A stretch of 64,000 nt of DNA from Bradyrhizobium sp. Tv2a-2 (GCF_000472425.1 NZ_AXAI01000007.1:1-64000), one strand, 5' to 3'; positions 47,458 to 56,065 are shown, counted from the first letter of the stretch. Made by a program: numbers and translations. Notes: generated by a model from the letters alone, not told the origin.

Positions 47458-49014
47458 TCAATCGATGATGAACCCGAAGCCGCACCTGCAGCTCGCGACC
47501 GGCGTGTGCGCGGCGACGCCGTAGATCTTGTTGATCTGCGCGAGCAGCGTGGACTCCGAATCCGAGGCAGGCGCAAACCCGTCATCGGGCCGCGACAGAT
47601 CTTTCTCGGCCACCGCGCGCACCACATAGGGGGTCACCATGACCACAAGCTCGGTCTCGTCGTTGACATAGTCCTGGCTGCGGAACAGCGCGCCGAGCAC
47701 CGGCACCTGGTCGAGGCCGGGCAGACCGTTGATCGCGCGCTTGGTCTGCTCCTGGATCAGTCCGGCCATGGCCATGGTGCCGCCGGAGGGAATTTCCAGC
47801 GTCGTGTCGGCGCGGCGGGTGCGGATCGAGGGAATCGTGATGGAGTTCGTCGACGTCGAGGTCAGTGCCTGCGACACGGTGATGGCGTTGTCGGTGGAGA
47901 GCTCCGATACTTCGGTCATGACATGCAGGCTGATCCGCCCTTCCGACAGCACGACCGGCGTGAAGTTCAGGGAGATGCCGAACTTCTTGTAGGAAATCTG
48001 GGTGGTACAGACATGCGTGGTCGGGTCGCAGGAATAACCTGCAGGAATTGGAAATTCGCCGCCCGCGACGAAGGTTGCGGCCTCGCCTGAGATCGCCGTC
48101 AGGTTCGGCTCGGCCAGTGTCCGCATCACGCCCGCGCTCTCCATCGCGCGCATGGTGGTGGTGACAGTGGGCAGGCCCTTGACGATCGAGGAGGCGCTCA
48201 AGGCATTGCCCGACACCAGCGGTCCGCCACTGGCGGTAAACGGGTTCGAGTTATTGAAATTCACCACCGCGGTGCCGTAGTTCATGCTGGCGGAGAGGTC
48301 GATGCCCATCTGCTTGACGATGTCGCGCCGCACTTCAGCGACATGCACCTTCAGCATCACCTGGTCGCGGCCGCGCACCACGATCGAGTTGACGACCTTG
48401 TCGCCACCGCCGACGAGTCTCGCCGCGATATCGCCGGCCTGCTGCGCCTCGATCGGAGAGTTCACCGAGCCGGTCAGGATCACGCCCTCGCCGACGCCCT
48501 CTATGGAGACGCCGGGCAGGCTCTGGTGCAGGGCGGCGCGCACGCCGTTGAGGTCGCGCTTGACTGCGATGTCGTACGAGCCGATCTGCTGGCCGTCGGC
48601 GTCGAAGAACACGACATTGGTCTGGCCGACGCCGACGCCGATGATAAAGGCGCGCTGCGCCGAACGGATCACGGCATTGGCGATCTTGGGGTCGGCGACC
48701 AGCACGTCCTTGGCCTCGCGCGGAAGATCAACGACCGCCGACTTGCCGACGCCGAGCGGCATGAAGCGCGTCTTCACCACCAGCGGGGGCAGATGCGGCT
48801 TCGCGGGCGGCAGGGCTTCCGCCGTCCCGGTCGAGGCTGTCGTGGCTGGCGCGGTGACGGCAGGGGCTGCGACCATCGGCGGCGCATCGCCCACCGCGGG
48901 CTCGTCTTGCGCGCGCAATGGCGTGACTGCGAACATCAGCGCGGCAGCCGCCGCAAACGACAGGGCGCGAACCAGCGAGGTCCGGTGCGCCTTATAATGT
49001 GCGCTGCATGTCAT
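47458..49014 (-). CDS. cpaC: Tad pilus secretin CpaC
   Basis: 518 aa outer-membrane channel for the pilus, from ATG at 49014 after AAAGGA. A signal peptide (SFAAAAALMFAVTPLRAQ) is followed by a Pro-Ala linker and a BON-like domain (GVSIEGVGEGVILTGSVNSP near 190). The secretin domain is near residues 240-460: VRGRDQVMLKVHVAEVRRD, NTTISGEAATFVAGGEFPIP-like in parts, and IPSGGTMAMAGLIQEQTKRA near 410. The C-terminal GFIID tail is typical of the group. It overlaps nothing and lies 16 bases before cpaB. Confidence 0.94.
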   Translation of the reverse strand: MTCSAHYKAHRTSLVRALSFAAAAALMFAVTPLRAQDEPAVGDAPPMVAAPAVTAPATTASTGTAEALPPAKPHLPPLVVKTRFMPLGVGKSAVVDLPREAKDVLVADPKIANAVIRSAQRAFIIGVGVGQTNVVFFDADGQQIGSYDIAVKRDLNGVRAALHQSLPGVSIEGVGEGVILTGSVNSPIEAQQAGDIAARLVGGGDKVVNSIVVRGRDQVMLKVHVAEVRRDIVKQMGIDLSASMNYGTAVVNFNNSNPFTASGGPLVSGNALSASSIVKGLPTVTTTMRAMESAGVMRTLAEPNLTAISGEAATFVAGGEFPIPAGYSCDPTTHVCTTQISYKKFGISLNFTPVVLSEGRISLHVMTEVSELSTDNAITVSQALTSTSTNSITIPSIRTRRADTTLEIPSGGTMAMAGLIQEQTKRAINGLPGLDQVPVLGALFRSQDYVNDETELVVMVTPYVVRAVAEKDLSRPDDGFAPASDSESTLLAQINKIYGVAAHTPVASCRCGFGFIID

Positions 49015-49030
49015 CTTGCTTTCCTTTCGG

Positions 49031-49828
49031 TCACTTCTGTGCCGTAGATTCGCTTGGCATCCCGTGTCGGACGATCTGCACATCCTGGCGATACGTCCTT
49101 GCGGCCTCGACCACTTCCACTGCATCGGTGTCGGCGATGCTGCGCAATGCCAGCGACAGCGTGCCGGCCTGGCGCGCGCTCACCAGCACAACGTTCTGCT
49201 CGGGTTTCAATTCCAGCGTCACGGTCTTGCCGAGCACCGCGTTCTGGCCGTCCTTCTCCTTCGGTGCCTGGTCGATCGCGAGCACGCGCACATTGTGGAG
49301 CACGATCTCGGTCTGGATGATGTCCGGCATGCTGCCGCGCGGGTCGGGATTCTTGAAACGCCGCGTGAGCAGCACGTCGACGCGATCGTTCGGCAGGATG
49401 AAGCCGCCGGCGCCGGTCTCGGCCGAAATCTCGGTCGAGACGGCGCGCATGCCCGATGGCAGGATTGCCGCCATGAAGCCCGAGCCGTCGGCCTTGACGA
49501 GCTTCTGCTCGCGGATCGGCTCGCCCGCCATCATGGCGGTGCGCGCGATCGCGCCGGTGAGCTCTTTGGTAGCGTCGGGACGGTCGCCCTTGCGAATGAA
49601 GCTGTTGCTGGCGGTCGAAGCCGGCCAGACCTGCCATTGCAGATCCTCGGGCTTCACCCTCTGGCCGAGATTGATGTCGTTTTTCGCGACCAGCACCTCG
49701 ACGGTCGGGAGTTGGGCGACCGGTGCGGGCGGCGGCGGCCTGCCGTTGTCGGCGCCGCTGGCGAGATAGGCCGCGACGCCACCGGCGCCGAGAGCGATGG
49801 CCAGGACGACGATACGTGCGGTGTTCAT
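49031..49828 (-). CDS. cpaB: Tad pilus assembly protein CpaB
   Basis: 265 aa. An N-terminal signal or anchor (RIVVLAIALGAGGVAAYLAS) is followed by an SAF-like domain (LVAKNDINLGQRVKPEDLQW near 45) and the RcpC/CpaB fold (SAETGAGGFILPNDRVDVLLT near 140). CpaB is periplasmic and helps the secretin assemble. First gene of the cpaBCDE unit. The pilin gene and cpaA, usually just upstream, are absent from the 400 bases before it. Confidence 0.92.
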   Translation of the reverse strand: MNTARIVVLAIALGAGGVAAYLASGADNGRPPPPAPVAQLPTVEVLVAKNDINLGQRVKPEDLQWQVWPASTASNSFIRKGDRPDATKELTGAIARTAMMAGEPIREQKLVKADGSGFMAAILPSGMRAVSTEISAETGAGGFILPNDRVDVLLTRRFKNPDPRGSMPDIIQTEIVLHNVRVLAIDQAPKEKDGQNAVLGKTVTLELKPEQNVVLVSARQAGTLSLALRSIADTDAVEVVEAARTYRQDVQIVRHGMPSESTAQK

Positions 49829-50240
49829 ACGCTTTTACTGTTTGCCACGCGCCGGAGGACAGGAGGGAACCGGCATCCCGCAAGCACGATTAGGCAGCAA
49901 TGGTATAAGCATGGTTGGGATGGGGGCGGATTTGCCGCCCGGTTCCTGCGGCTCTGTTCGGATGGTGAACAAAGCGTTGCGGCGGCCTCCGGAGATTTCC
50001 GGATGGTCCGCTATTCGTATTCGCGCCGTGCCGGCTCATGGTGGCGCGTCGGCGAGGCGGCCCGCGACGGATGATCGATCCGGTTCGGCTCCGCGGTGCG
50101 TGCGCGCTCGGTGGTGCGATTGGTCCTGAGCGGTTGGGGTGTCGGCCGCCGCGCGCCCTGGGTTTGGTCTGGCTTGGCAGTTCTGTTCATTGCTCGCATG
50201 ATGCTCCGTGGGCCGCGTTCGTTGGCTTGGCTCTGGTCGT
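49829..50240. other. Gap upstream of cpaB
   Basis: 412 bases. It should hold the cpa promoter (transcribed leftwards). Open frames here are low-complexity (Arg/Pro/Thr-rich) and look like shadows of GC-rich DNA. No pilin gene is seen. Confidence 0.5.
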
Positions 50241-50492
50241 TCACTCGGCGGGCGCGATGTGCAGACGGTACATGCTGTTGAGCATTGGCGTCTGCGACAC
50301 GCTCTCGGTCTCGGCGTCGAGATCGGCGATGACATCCTCGAAGGCCGAGATCGCCTGCTGGATCGCGGCGATCTGCATCAGCTCCCAGCCGCTGACCGGC
50401 CCGGTCCGGTTCTGAAGGGCGACGATCAGCTCGCGACGCTGCTCCTTGAGCTGGACAAGGGGCAGGCCGTGGTCGGGTAGGTCTCGCAGCAT
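50241..50492 (-). CDS. Small hypothetical protein
   Basis: 83 aa from ATG at 50492, well supported by AAGGAG eight bases upstream. Sequence MLRDLPDHGLPLVQLKEQRR continues as a mainly helical acidic protein (AIQQAISAFEDVIADLDAETE). No known motif. Start of a run of small genes; no function can be offered. Confidence 0.6.
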   Translation of the reverse strand: MLRDLPDHGLPLVQLKEQRRELIVALQNRTGPVSGWELMQIAAIQQAISAFEDVIADLDAETESVSQTPMLNSMYRLHIAPAE

Positions 50493-50845
50493 CAGGTGAC
50501 TCCTTGGGATCAAGGATTGTTAGCCGCGCCCTCGTGCCATCGGCTTACTGGAAAGCGGCAAATTTGATTTGATTTGCGGGGGCAGTGCCGCGCGCACCTG
50601 CCAATCGTCGTCCAGCGTAGGCCGGGACGACCTGGGGATATTCCGGATAAATTGCAAACAGCGCACTCCGTCATTACTTCGCTTCGCTCCTCGCATGGGC
50701 AAATCAGTCTGCATGCAATCGCTATCTCGGGTACCGGCCGATCGGGCCAGGTCGACGCATCGCCTTCGAACTGTCACTTTCGAGGCAAATTAGAGCCAAA
50801 CATCGTGGGTTCCATAGTGACCGGATAGCAATCGCTGGAGCAACG
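50493..50845. other. Gap with half repeat
   Basis: 353 bases. Contains a degenerate half of the CATTGCGAGGAGCG repeat, inverted (50670-50698, CGTCATTACTTCGCTTCGCTC), and no convincing gene. Confidence 0.45.
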
Positions 50846-51088
50846 ATGCCATACAAGATTGTCGCCACCAGAGGCGATGAGGTGCTGCGCTCGGAGCGGG
50901 AAAGCCTCTTGATCGCAGCGGCCAAGGCACGCGTGTGGGCAAGGGTCGGCTGGGACGTCGTCGTGACCGACCCGGATGGTAACGCGGTCGATCCCGCCGA
51001 GTTCGAGAGACTGTTTGCCCCGCCGGACCCACGGCGTGCCAAATTGCGGGAAGTCAGTGCGCGCCTGCGTCTCGCCGCCACTGTTTGA
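50846..51088 (+). CDS. Small hypothetical protein
   Basis: 80 aa from ATG at 50846, behind GGAGCAACG. A beta strand (MPYKIVATRGDEVLRSE), an alpha helix (SLLIAAAKARVWARVG) and a second strand (WDVVVTDPDGNAVDP) suggest a small alpha/beta fold. No family recognised. The next small gene begins 10 bases downstream, so the two are likely cotranscribed. Confidence 0.6.
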   Translation: MPYKIVATRGDEVLRSERESLLIAAAKARVWARVGWDVVVTDPDGNAVDPAEFERLFAPPDPRRAKLREVSARLRLAATV

Positions 51089-51097
51089 GGATCGTTG

Positions 51098-51325
51098 ATG
51101 TCAGACTTCGACGCTACCGTCGCCGCTCGCTACAATCCGCTCGACCACCTGGCGCTCGAGCGCTCTATTGCTCTGCGCTGGACGCTGCGCGATATCCTCG
51201 CCGGCCGGACCAAATTCCTGCCGCTCGCCGAAACCGATCTGCAATTGCTGATCGAGATGGGCATGGTCGAGATGCATGACGACGTGCCAGCGCTTACCGA
51301 GACCGGCCTGGCGGCGCTCGAATAG
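51098..51325 (+). CDS. Small hypothetical protein
   Basis: 75 aa from ATG at 51098, with GAGG upstream. Opens MSDFDATVAARYNPLDHLAL and is strongly helical (ALRWTLRDILAGRTKFLPLAETDLQLLIE in parts). Resembles no family I know. Paired with the previous gene. Confidence 0.6.
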   Translation: MSDFDATVAARYNPLDHLALERSIALRWTLRDILAGRTKFLPLAETDLQLLIEMGMVEMHDDVPALTETGLAALE

Positions 51326-51395
51326 ATCCGTAGCTGTGGTTCGCCAAGCTGGTGCGTTTCGCCCGCGCTCGACCCCACCCCGCGGGCGCGGCCGA

Positions 51396-51620
51396 TCAGC
51401 ACCCTACGATGGCAGCCAGATAGACCATGCCGCGCAGCTTGAAGCGCAGGCGATCGACGATCGGCGACAGCGGCTTTGCGATGATGCGTAGCACAGGCTC
51501 CTTGCTGCGGCCTTCGATGTAAGGTCCGTGCAGAACGTCCATCTGGCGTTCATAGGCCAGGCGCCCGAGTGACGCCGCCGCAAACACAAGTCCGCTCACT
51601 GCCACGATTTCGATGTTCAT
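51396..51620 (-). CDS. Small hypothetical membrane protein
   Basis: 74 aa from ATG at 51620. A hydrophobic N terminus (IEIVAVSGLVFAAASLG) suggests a signal anchor, followed by a basic, helical part (RIIAKPLSPIVDRLRFKLRG). A GGGGGCC stretch upstream may serve as ribosome site. No family recognised; support is moderate. Confidence 0.45.
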   Translation of the reverse strand: MNIEIVAVSGLVFAAASLGRLAYERQMDVLHGPYIEGRSKEPVLRIIAKPLSPIVDRLRFKLRGMVYLAAIVGC

Positions 51621-51951
51621 TTGAGGCCCCCGCCTGCTTGAAATCCCCTGCGACTTTCATACAGCTGGAATTTTAAGCTTCGGATCAGCCGCGCCACCGC
51701 AATTTAAGTGTCGTGTTAGCGTGCTCTTAACCGAGCCGATCCGACGCCGGGGCCGGCACGGCTCGAAATCCGCCGCCATTGGCGTGCCGGCGCCTGGCGA
51801 ATGCAAAGCAAGAGTTCGCAAACCATCCATCGTTTCTCCTCCGCCCGCTAACCAATTGGCAAAGCGTTGCGGCGAAAGTCGCAATTGACCGGATGACGCT
51901 TGCGAAGCGTTAAGCATTGGGAAGTGTTTGAGGATCGGGGAGTCCAAGCAG
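51621..51951. other. Gap with a CtrA-like site
   Basis: 331 bases. A near-match to the CtrA box (TTAG-N7-TTAA, 51716-51730) occurs. No gene is seen. The promoter of the following small gene should be here. Confidence 0.35.
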
Positions 51952-52185
51952 ATGAACGGAAACGCCGTCCTGGAAAATGTACGCCGCTATCGCACCATCG
52001 CTTCGCTGTTTCGCCAGACCGCGGCCTTCCGTCCCCTGCAACGGGGATCGCTGTTGGGCCAGGCCGAGGAATGGGAGCATCGCGCGGTGGCCGAGCTCGA
52101 GTCCTATTTCAGGGGCCATGACAGCCCTGCCTTTGGACTGCAGCCGCAGGGCTCGTCCTATGGCGGAATGATCGCCGCGGCGTAA
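51952..52185 (+). CDS. Small hypothetical protein, paralog of the 52782 gene
   Basis: 77 aa from ATG at 51952. It contains ENVRRYRTIASLFRQTAAFR and QAEEWEHRAVAELES, which recur with changes in the gene at 52782. The mainly helical, charged sequence has no motif I know. The family appears specific to this genome neighbourhood; function unknown. Confidence 0.72.
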   Translation: MNGNAVLENVRRYRTIASLFRQTAAFRPLQRGSLLGQAEEWEHRAVAELESYFRGHDSPAFGLQPQGSSYGGMIAAA

Positions 52186-52246
52186 AGCTCTCTTCGCAAT
52201 CCGCGCACGCGCAATGTCCACGACGTCTGGCATTACGATGACACGA

Positions 52247-52573
52247 TCAGGCGGTCCTCACGGGGCGCGCACCAACTGCTGGCGTCGCAGTCGTCGATGA
52301 TCGAATCCTTGCCGCGTCTGATGAATTTTCGCGCATTGAGCAGCGAAAGGGGCTCCGCCGTCCTGTATTTTGGACACTCGACCACGAACGATATTTTTCC
52401 GCTGGCCCCAAGCGCATCCAGAAGCGCACGGAAGCGTCATTTTTCCGAACGTGAACTCGCAATTCGATCTCGTCCGGCTTGGACGGATAATTGTCCATCG
52501 ACGACGATCGGTACCGTCCCTGCTCGCCGCGCCTCGGCTTGATCGGCTTCACCTCGATGAATAGTCCCGGCAT
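52247..52573 (-). CDS. Possible small hypothetical protein
   Basis: 108 aa from ATG at 52573, behind AGGAAAG. Basic and polar, opening MPGLFIEVKPIKPRRGEQGR. It lies between the two paralogous small genes and on the opposite strand; it could be an unrelated gene or a non-coding frame. No motif recognised. Confidence 0.3.
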   Translation of the reverse strand: MPGLFIEVKPIKPRRGEQGRYRSSSMDNYPSKPDEIELRVHVRKNDASVRFWMRLGPAEKYRSWSSVQNTGRRSPFRCSMRENSSDAARIRSSTTATPAVGARPVRTA

Positions 52574-52781
52574 GTTCTTTCCTGTGCTGGGCACAGCCAC
52601 ATTCCCAGTCTTGCGGTTCAGCAAAATTGTCATGAGAGCGCGCTGCTCCAGGGCGCTTACAAGCGGCGGACCAGCCTCTGCAATGGCTCGGAAACCATTA
52701 CCCGTCGTTGCCGCGCCCGCTAACGATTTGGAAAAACCGGCCAGCGCAAAGTCGCGCCTGGAATTGAAGAGGGATGCCGTC

Positions 52782-53099
52782 GTGAGTGTCGAAGCTGTCT
52801 TGCAACAAGCCCTATTGGACGACGCAGTGCTGGAAAATGTGCGCCGATACCGCGCCATCGCCTCATTGTGCCGCCAGACCGCAGCCTTTCGCCCCGTTCA
52901 AAGACTGTCTCTGCTGCAGCAAGCCGAGGAGTGGGAGCGTCTGGCGATCCGAGAACTTGAATCTCAGCGCGATCTCGAAGCTCACTGCGATCCGATCGAA
53001 ACCGCCGACGAAGAAGATCCGGAGCCACAACAACAGCTGGTGGACACGCGCTGGTGGCTGCCGCGGCGCGAGGGCTTGTTTGCCGGGCTGCAGGCCTGA
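52782..53099 (+). CDS. Small hypothetical protein, paralog of the 51952 gene
   Basis: 105 aa from GTG at 52782 with GAAGAGGGA upstream; ATG 52683 would add 33 residues. Contains ENVRRYRAIASLCRQTAAFR and LQQAEEWERLAIRELES, matching its paralog over about 45 residues, then an acidic tail ending PQQQLVDTRWWLPRREGLFA. The last base lies at the edge of a half copy of repeat A. Confidence 0.7.
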   Translation: MSVEAVLQQALLDDAVLENVRRYRAIASLCRQTAAFRPVQRLSLLQQAEEWERLAIRELESQRDLEAHCDPIETADEEDPEPQQQLVDTRWWLPRREGLFAGLQA

Positions 53100-53134
53100 A
53101 GCGCGATGAGATTTAGTTGAATCGTCATCGCGCG
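53099..53134. repeat. Dispersed palindromic repeat A, first hairpin only
   Basis: Only the first hairpin of the family: AAGCGCGATGAG on the left and CATCGCGCG on the right around TTTAGTTGAATCG. The second hairpin is missing. It starts at the last base of the small-gene stop codon. Confidence 0.75.
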
Positions 53135-53149
53135 CAATGTTGGCGCTTG

Positions 53150-53938
53150 CTACCGGCCGAGAAACGCAGGCGGGCGCTTCTCCACGAAAGCCGCCACGCC
53201 TTCGTTGGCGTCGTAGGTCGACACTATGCGGGCAAATGCCGCTTCCTCGATCGCCAGCCCGTCGTCGATCGACGCATCCATGCCGCGATGCACGGCTGTC
53301 AGTGCTGCCGCGATCGCGTGGGGTGGTTTGCTGGTCAGATCCGAAGCAAGCACATGCGCGGCTTCGAGAATGTCGGACGCGGGCACCACACGGTTAACCA
53401 GCCCAAGCCGGGCGGCTTCGGCCGCGTCGAACTCTCGCCCCGAGAGAATCAATTCCAGCGCAGCCTTTCGCCCGATGTTGCGCGGCAAGCGCTGCGTGCC
53501 ACCAAAAGTCGGGATAATGCCGATGTTGATCTCGGCCTTTGAGAACCGGGCTCCTTCCGCCGCGAGCGCTATGTGACAGGCCTCGACCAACTCGCAACCG
53601 CCGCCGAAGGCAAGACCGTTCACAGCAGCAATAACCGGCTTGGAGAAATTCTCGACCCGCCTGGTCATGCGATGCCCTGGGCGCATGAAGTGCGTGACCG
53701 CCTCGACCGGACCCGCTTGCATGTGGCGTTGAAAGGCCGTGATGTCGGCTCCGGCGCTAAAGGCTCGCCCAGCCCCCGTGATGACGACGGCACGCAGCGC
53801 CGGGTCCAGTTCGATCCGGTCCAGCGTGTCGCAGATCGCGTTCAGCAGGTCGTTGTTCAGCGCGTTCAGCTTTTCCGGGCGGTTCAACGTCAGCACCGCC
53901 ACGGCATTTTTTGTCTCGAACTTCAAGATCGCGGACAC
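53150..53938 (-). CDS. Enoyl-CoA hydratase
   Basis: 262 aa from GTG at 53938. Both catalytic Glu residues are in place: GGGCELVEAC near residue 112 and FSKAEINIGIIP near 132, so hydration of trans-2-enoyl-CoA is likely. The first oxyanion-hole segment is FSAGADITAF near 60 and the second NGLAFGGGCE. Typical of fatty acid or aromatic degradation. Its start faces a TetR regulator 79 bases away, transcribed in the other direction, so the TetR protein may control it. Confidence 0.93.
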   Translation of the reverse strand: MSAILKFETKNAVAVLTLNRPEKLNALNNDLLNAICDTLDRIELDPALRAVVITGAGRAFSAGADITAFQRHMQAGPVEAVTHFMRPGHRMTRRVENFSKPVIAAVNGLAFGGGCELVEACHIALAAEGARFSKAEINIGIIPTFGGTQRLPRNIGRKAALELILSGREFDAAEAARLGLVNRVVPASDILEAAHVLASDLTSKPPHAIAAALTAVHRGMDASIDDGLAIEEAAFARIVSTYDANEGVAAFVEKRPPAFLGR

Positions 53939-53995
53939 GGCTTGCTCCCTGGCACGCTAGCGTAGACCCCAAGGATAGGATCTGCTAGGCAGTTT

Positions 53996-54017
53996 GTATA
54001 TTCACTGGTCGGTATAC
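53996..54017. promoter_or_regulatory. Possible TetR operator
   Basis: GTATA and TATAC as inverted arms around a 12-base centre, ending one base before the TetR start codon. Plausible autoregulatory site in the spacer between the divergent enoyl-CoA hydratase and TetR genes. Only five pairs match in the arms. Confidence 0.4.
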
Positions 54018-54644
54018 ATGACACGCAACTCGGCTCCCACGCGAGAGCGCATCATCGCCGCTGCAAGCAAGCTGTTTTACGGCGAGGGTATCGGTCGCGT
54101 CAGCATGGACGCTGTTGCCGAGAAGGCCGGGGTCACCAAGCGGACGCTCTACTATCACTTCCGCAGCAAGGACGATCTCGTCGCTGCCTATCTCTACGGC
54201 CGAGACCAACCGAATCTCTCCCTTTTCCAACGTTGGTTCGACGAGACCGAGGGCGGACTCGCCGAGAAGGTCCGGGGCATTTTCATCCATCTCGCGGGCT
54301 CCGCGCGCCACCCAAAATGGAGAGGATGCGGCTTTCTTCGCACGACAGCGGAACTCGCGCATATGCCCGGTCACCCCGCTATCAAAGTGGGTGCTGCGCA
54401 CAAGAAACGGTTTGAAAGCTGGATTCGTGGCATGATCGAGGGTGAGGGAGTTCGGGATGGCCTGCCGCTCGCCCGGCAGATCATGCTGCTGCTGGATGGC
54501 TCCTTTGCGGTGACGCTGCTCCACCGTGACCCGTCTTATATGGAGGCCGCAGGCGACGCAGCGGTCACGCTTCTGAGAACTGCTTTGCGGCAGCAGCGCT
54601 CGACCGAGGCTCCAGCGCGGCCCCGAAGAGCCAAAGAAGGATGA
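54018..54644 (+). CDS. TetR-family regulator
   Basis: 208 aa from ATG at 54018. The DNA-binding helix-turn-helix is RIIAAASKLFYGEGIGRVSM, DAVAEKAGVTKRTLYYHFRS near residues 10-50. The C-terminal ligand domain has a Cys/Gly segment (WRGCGFLRTTAELAHMPGHP) of the subgroup that controls stress- or redox-type dehydrogenases. Divergent from enoyl-CoA hydratase, it may repress that gene. The last five bases fall in a 51-base direct repeat shared with 57227-57277. Confidence 0.92.
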   Translation: MTRNSAPTRERIIAAASKLFYGEGIGRVSMDAVAEKAGVTKRTLYYHFRSKDDLVAAYLYGRDQPNLSLFQRWFDETEGGLAEKVRGIFIHLAGSARHPKWRGCGFLRTTAELAHMPGHPAIKVGAAHKKRFESWIRGMIEGEGVRDGLPLARQIMLLLDGSFAVTLLHRDPSYMEAAGDAAVTLLRTALRQQRSTEAPARPRRAKEG

Positions 54645-54687
54645 AGCCGACACCTTGCCTCGACACGCGCGCGGGAATGTAGTGAAG
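54637..54687. repeat. 51-base direct repeat, copy 1
   Basis: Matches 57227-57277 at 45 of 51 bases, both beginning AAGGATGAAGC and ending AGTGAAG. Covers the TetR stop codon. Origin unknown. Confidence 0.65.
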
Positions 54688-55030
54688 CAGATTCGCCTAC
54701 GTGCCTCGAAGAGCGTGCTGTCGACCTCGTCATGCTGAATTTGTTGCACCACAGGCCGGGCCTCGCCTCGCTACGGCACTACGCGCTGTGAATATCTTGG
54801 CCTCGGTTGAAATGTTCTGCCAGTGAATTCGGGCACCGGTGATCCATTTGAAGGCTCGGCTCAACGATGGTCGTACCGACCGAATGTTCAGGTGAAGGGA
54901 AATTCGAAAGAGCGTAGTAAGAACGGCAATGACGACGCACAATTGGGACGAAGATTATGATCTGGCGCGTCTCTACTAATTCATTGCCACATGCCTTTTG
55001 GGCGGAGCGATCACCGGCTATGAAGCCACT
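54688..55030. other. Gap with a birA-like fragment
   Basis: 343 bases. On the minus strand around 54700-54752 it encodes a short piece resembling the start of biotin ligase (see pseudogene). The rest shows no gene. Confidence 0.4.
54700..54752 (-). pseudogene. Fragment resembling the N terminus of biotin protein ligase
   Basis: The minus strand reads HDEVDSTLFEARRRI, close to DEVDSTNDEARRMI of the intact BirA at 56322-57056. The frame then leaves the family. Probably a remnant of an older copy or a piece of shared ancestry, 2.3 kb from the intact gene. Confidence 0.4.
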
Positions 55031-55990
55031 ATGAGTGCCATGAGCTCGAACGCGTTCCGAGTCGTGGCACATCGGTTCGGACCTTCAGAGGAGGTCCTTG
55101 TTTATGAGCCAGCACAAGTGCCGGTCCTGGAACAGGACGCCGTACTTGTTCGCATGTTGGCCAGCGGCATCAATCCCTCAGACCTCATTCCGGTGACGGG
55201 CGCCTATCGCCATCGCACGAACATCCCGTTCGTGCCTGGCTTCGATGGGGTCGGCGAGATCTTCGCGGTCGGCGAACACGTCGATCGGGCGCTCATCTGC
55301 CGCCGTGTGCTGCCGTTGGGTTCAGCCGGCAACTGGCAAACCTTTAAGGCGGCACCAGCCGATTGGTGCATCGAAGTGCCGTCCGACATCACCGACGAGC
55401 AGGCGGCATTGGCCTACGTCAACCCTCTTACTGCCCGCCTGTTGGTCGAGGCACTCAATCCGCAACATGGCGATCTCGTCGGCATAACGGCTGCAGCCTC
55501 CCAAATTGGCCGAATGCTTATACGAATGCTCTCCGCGGCCGGTGCTCGTCCTCTGGCGATAGTGCGCTCGTCCTCTGCGCTCGCCGCGTTGCATAGCGAA
55601 GCCGTTGCTGATGTTGTCTTGGAGGGCACTGACCTCCCGGTTCTGGACGCTGGATTTGATGCCGTGGGAGGAATCTGTGGCGCCCGACTAGCCGCATCGA
55701 TCCAGCCGGGTCGTCCGTTCGTGCACTATGGTTTGTTTTCGGGGGTGCCGCTCACAAGCGCACTACTGGAGGGCACACAGGCCAGCGTGAAGCTGTTCCG
55801 ACTGCGTGATTGGGTTCACTCGGTGCCGCGGGAACGGCTGAGGGCCGCTATGGCCCAGGTGTTCGCCGACATCCGCTCAGGCCGAGCGGCTTCGGTGGTT
55901 GCCGCTCACTATCCCCTCGAAGAGTTCCGGACTGGGGTCGCCCACAATGCACAGTCAGGTCGCCACGGCAAAATCATCCTGCGCTTATAG
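55031..55990 (+). CDS. MDR-family oxidoreductase (zinc-free, enoyl reductase-like)
   Basis: 319 aa from ATG at 55031 (a second ATG at 55040). The GroES-like N-terminal half has SGINPSDLIPVTGAY near 40 and the Rossmann loop GITAAASQIGRMLIRM near 155. The catalytic zinc-binding Cys cluster is absent, so this is a quinone- or enoyl-reductase-like enzyme rather than a zinc alcohol dehydrogenase, most like the mitochondrial trans-2-enoyl-CoA reductase group. Likely uses NADPH. Its substrate is unknown. Confidence 0.86.
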   Translation: MSAMSSNAFRVVAHRFGPSEEVLVYEPAQVPVLEQDAVLVRMLASGINPSDLIPVTGAYRHRTNIPFVPGFDGVGEIFAVGEHVDRALICRRVLPLGSAGNWQTFKAAPADWCIEVPSDITDEQAALAYVNPLTARLLVEALNPQHGDLVGITAAASQIGRMLIRMLSAAGARPLAIVRSSSALAALHSEAVADVVLEGTDLPVLDAGFDAVGGICGARLAASIQPGRPFVHYGLFSGVPLTSALLEGTQASVKLFRLRDWVHSVPRERLRAAMAQVFADIRSGRAASVVAAHYPLEEFRTGVAHNAQSGRHGKIILRL

Positions 55991-56065
55991 CGGCGGCCTA
56001 ATTCAATGCCCTGCGTCAAGCGCGGGATACGCCCGTCGAGCTGCTCGGACGATCAGCACGGCGAG

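Noticed and set aside
49829..50240. Small Arg/Pro/Thr-rich frames upstream of cpaB
   Set aside because: Low-complexity translation of GC-rich DNA without ribosome sites; not accepted as a pilin or other gene.
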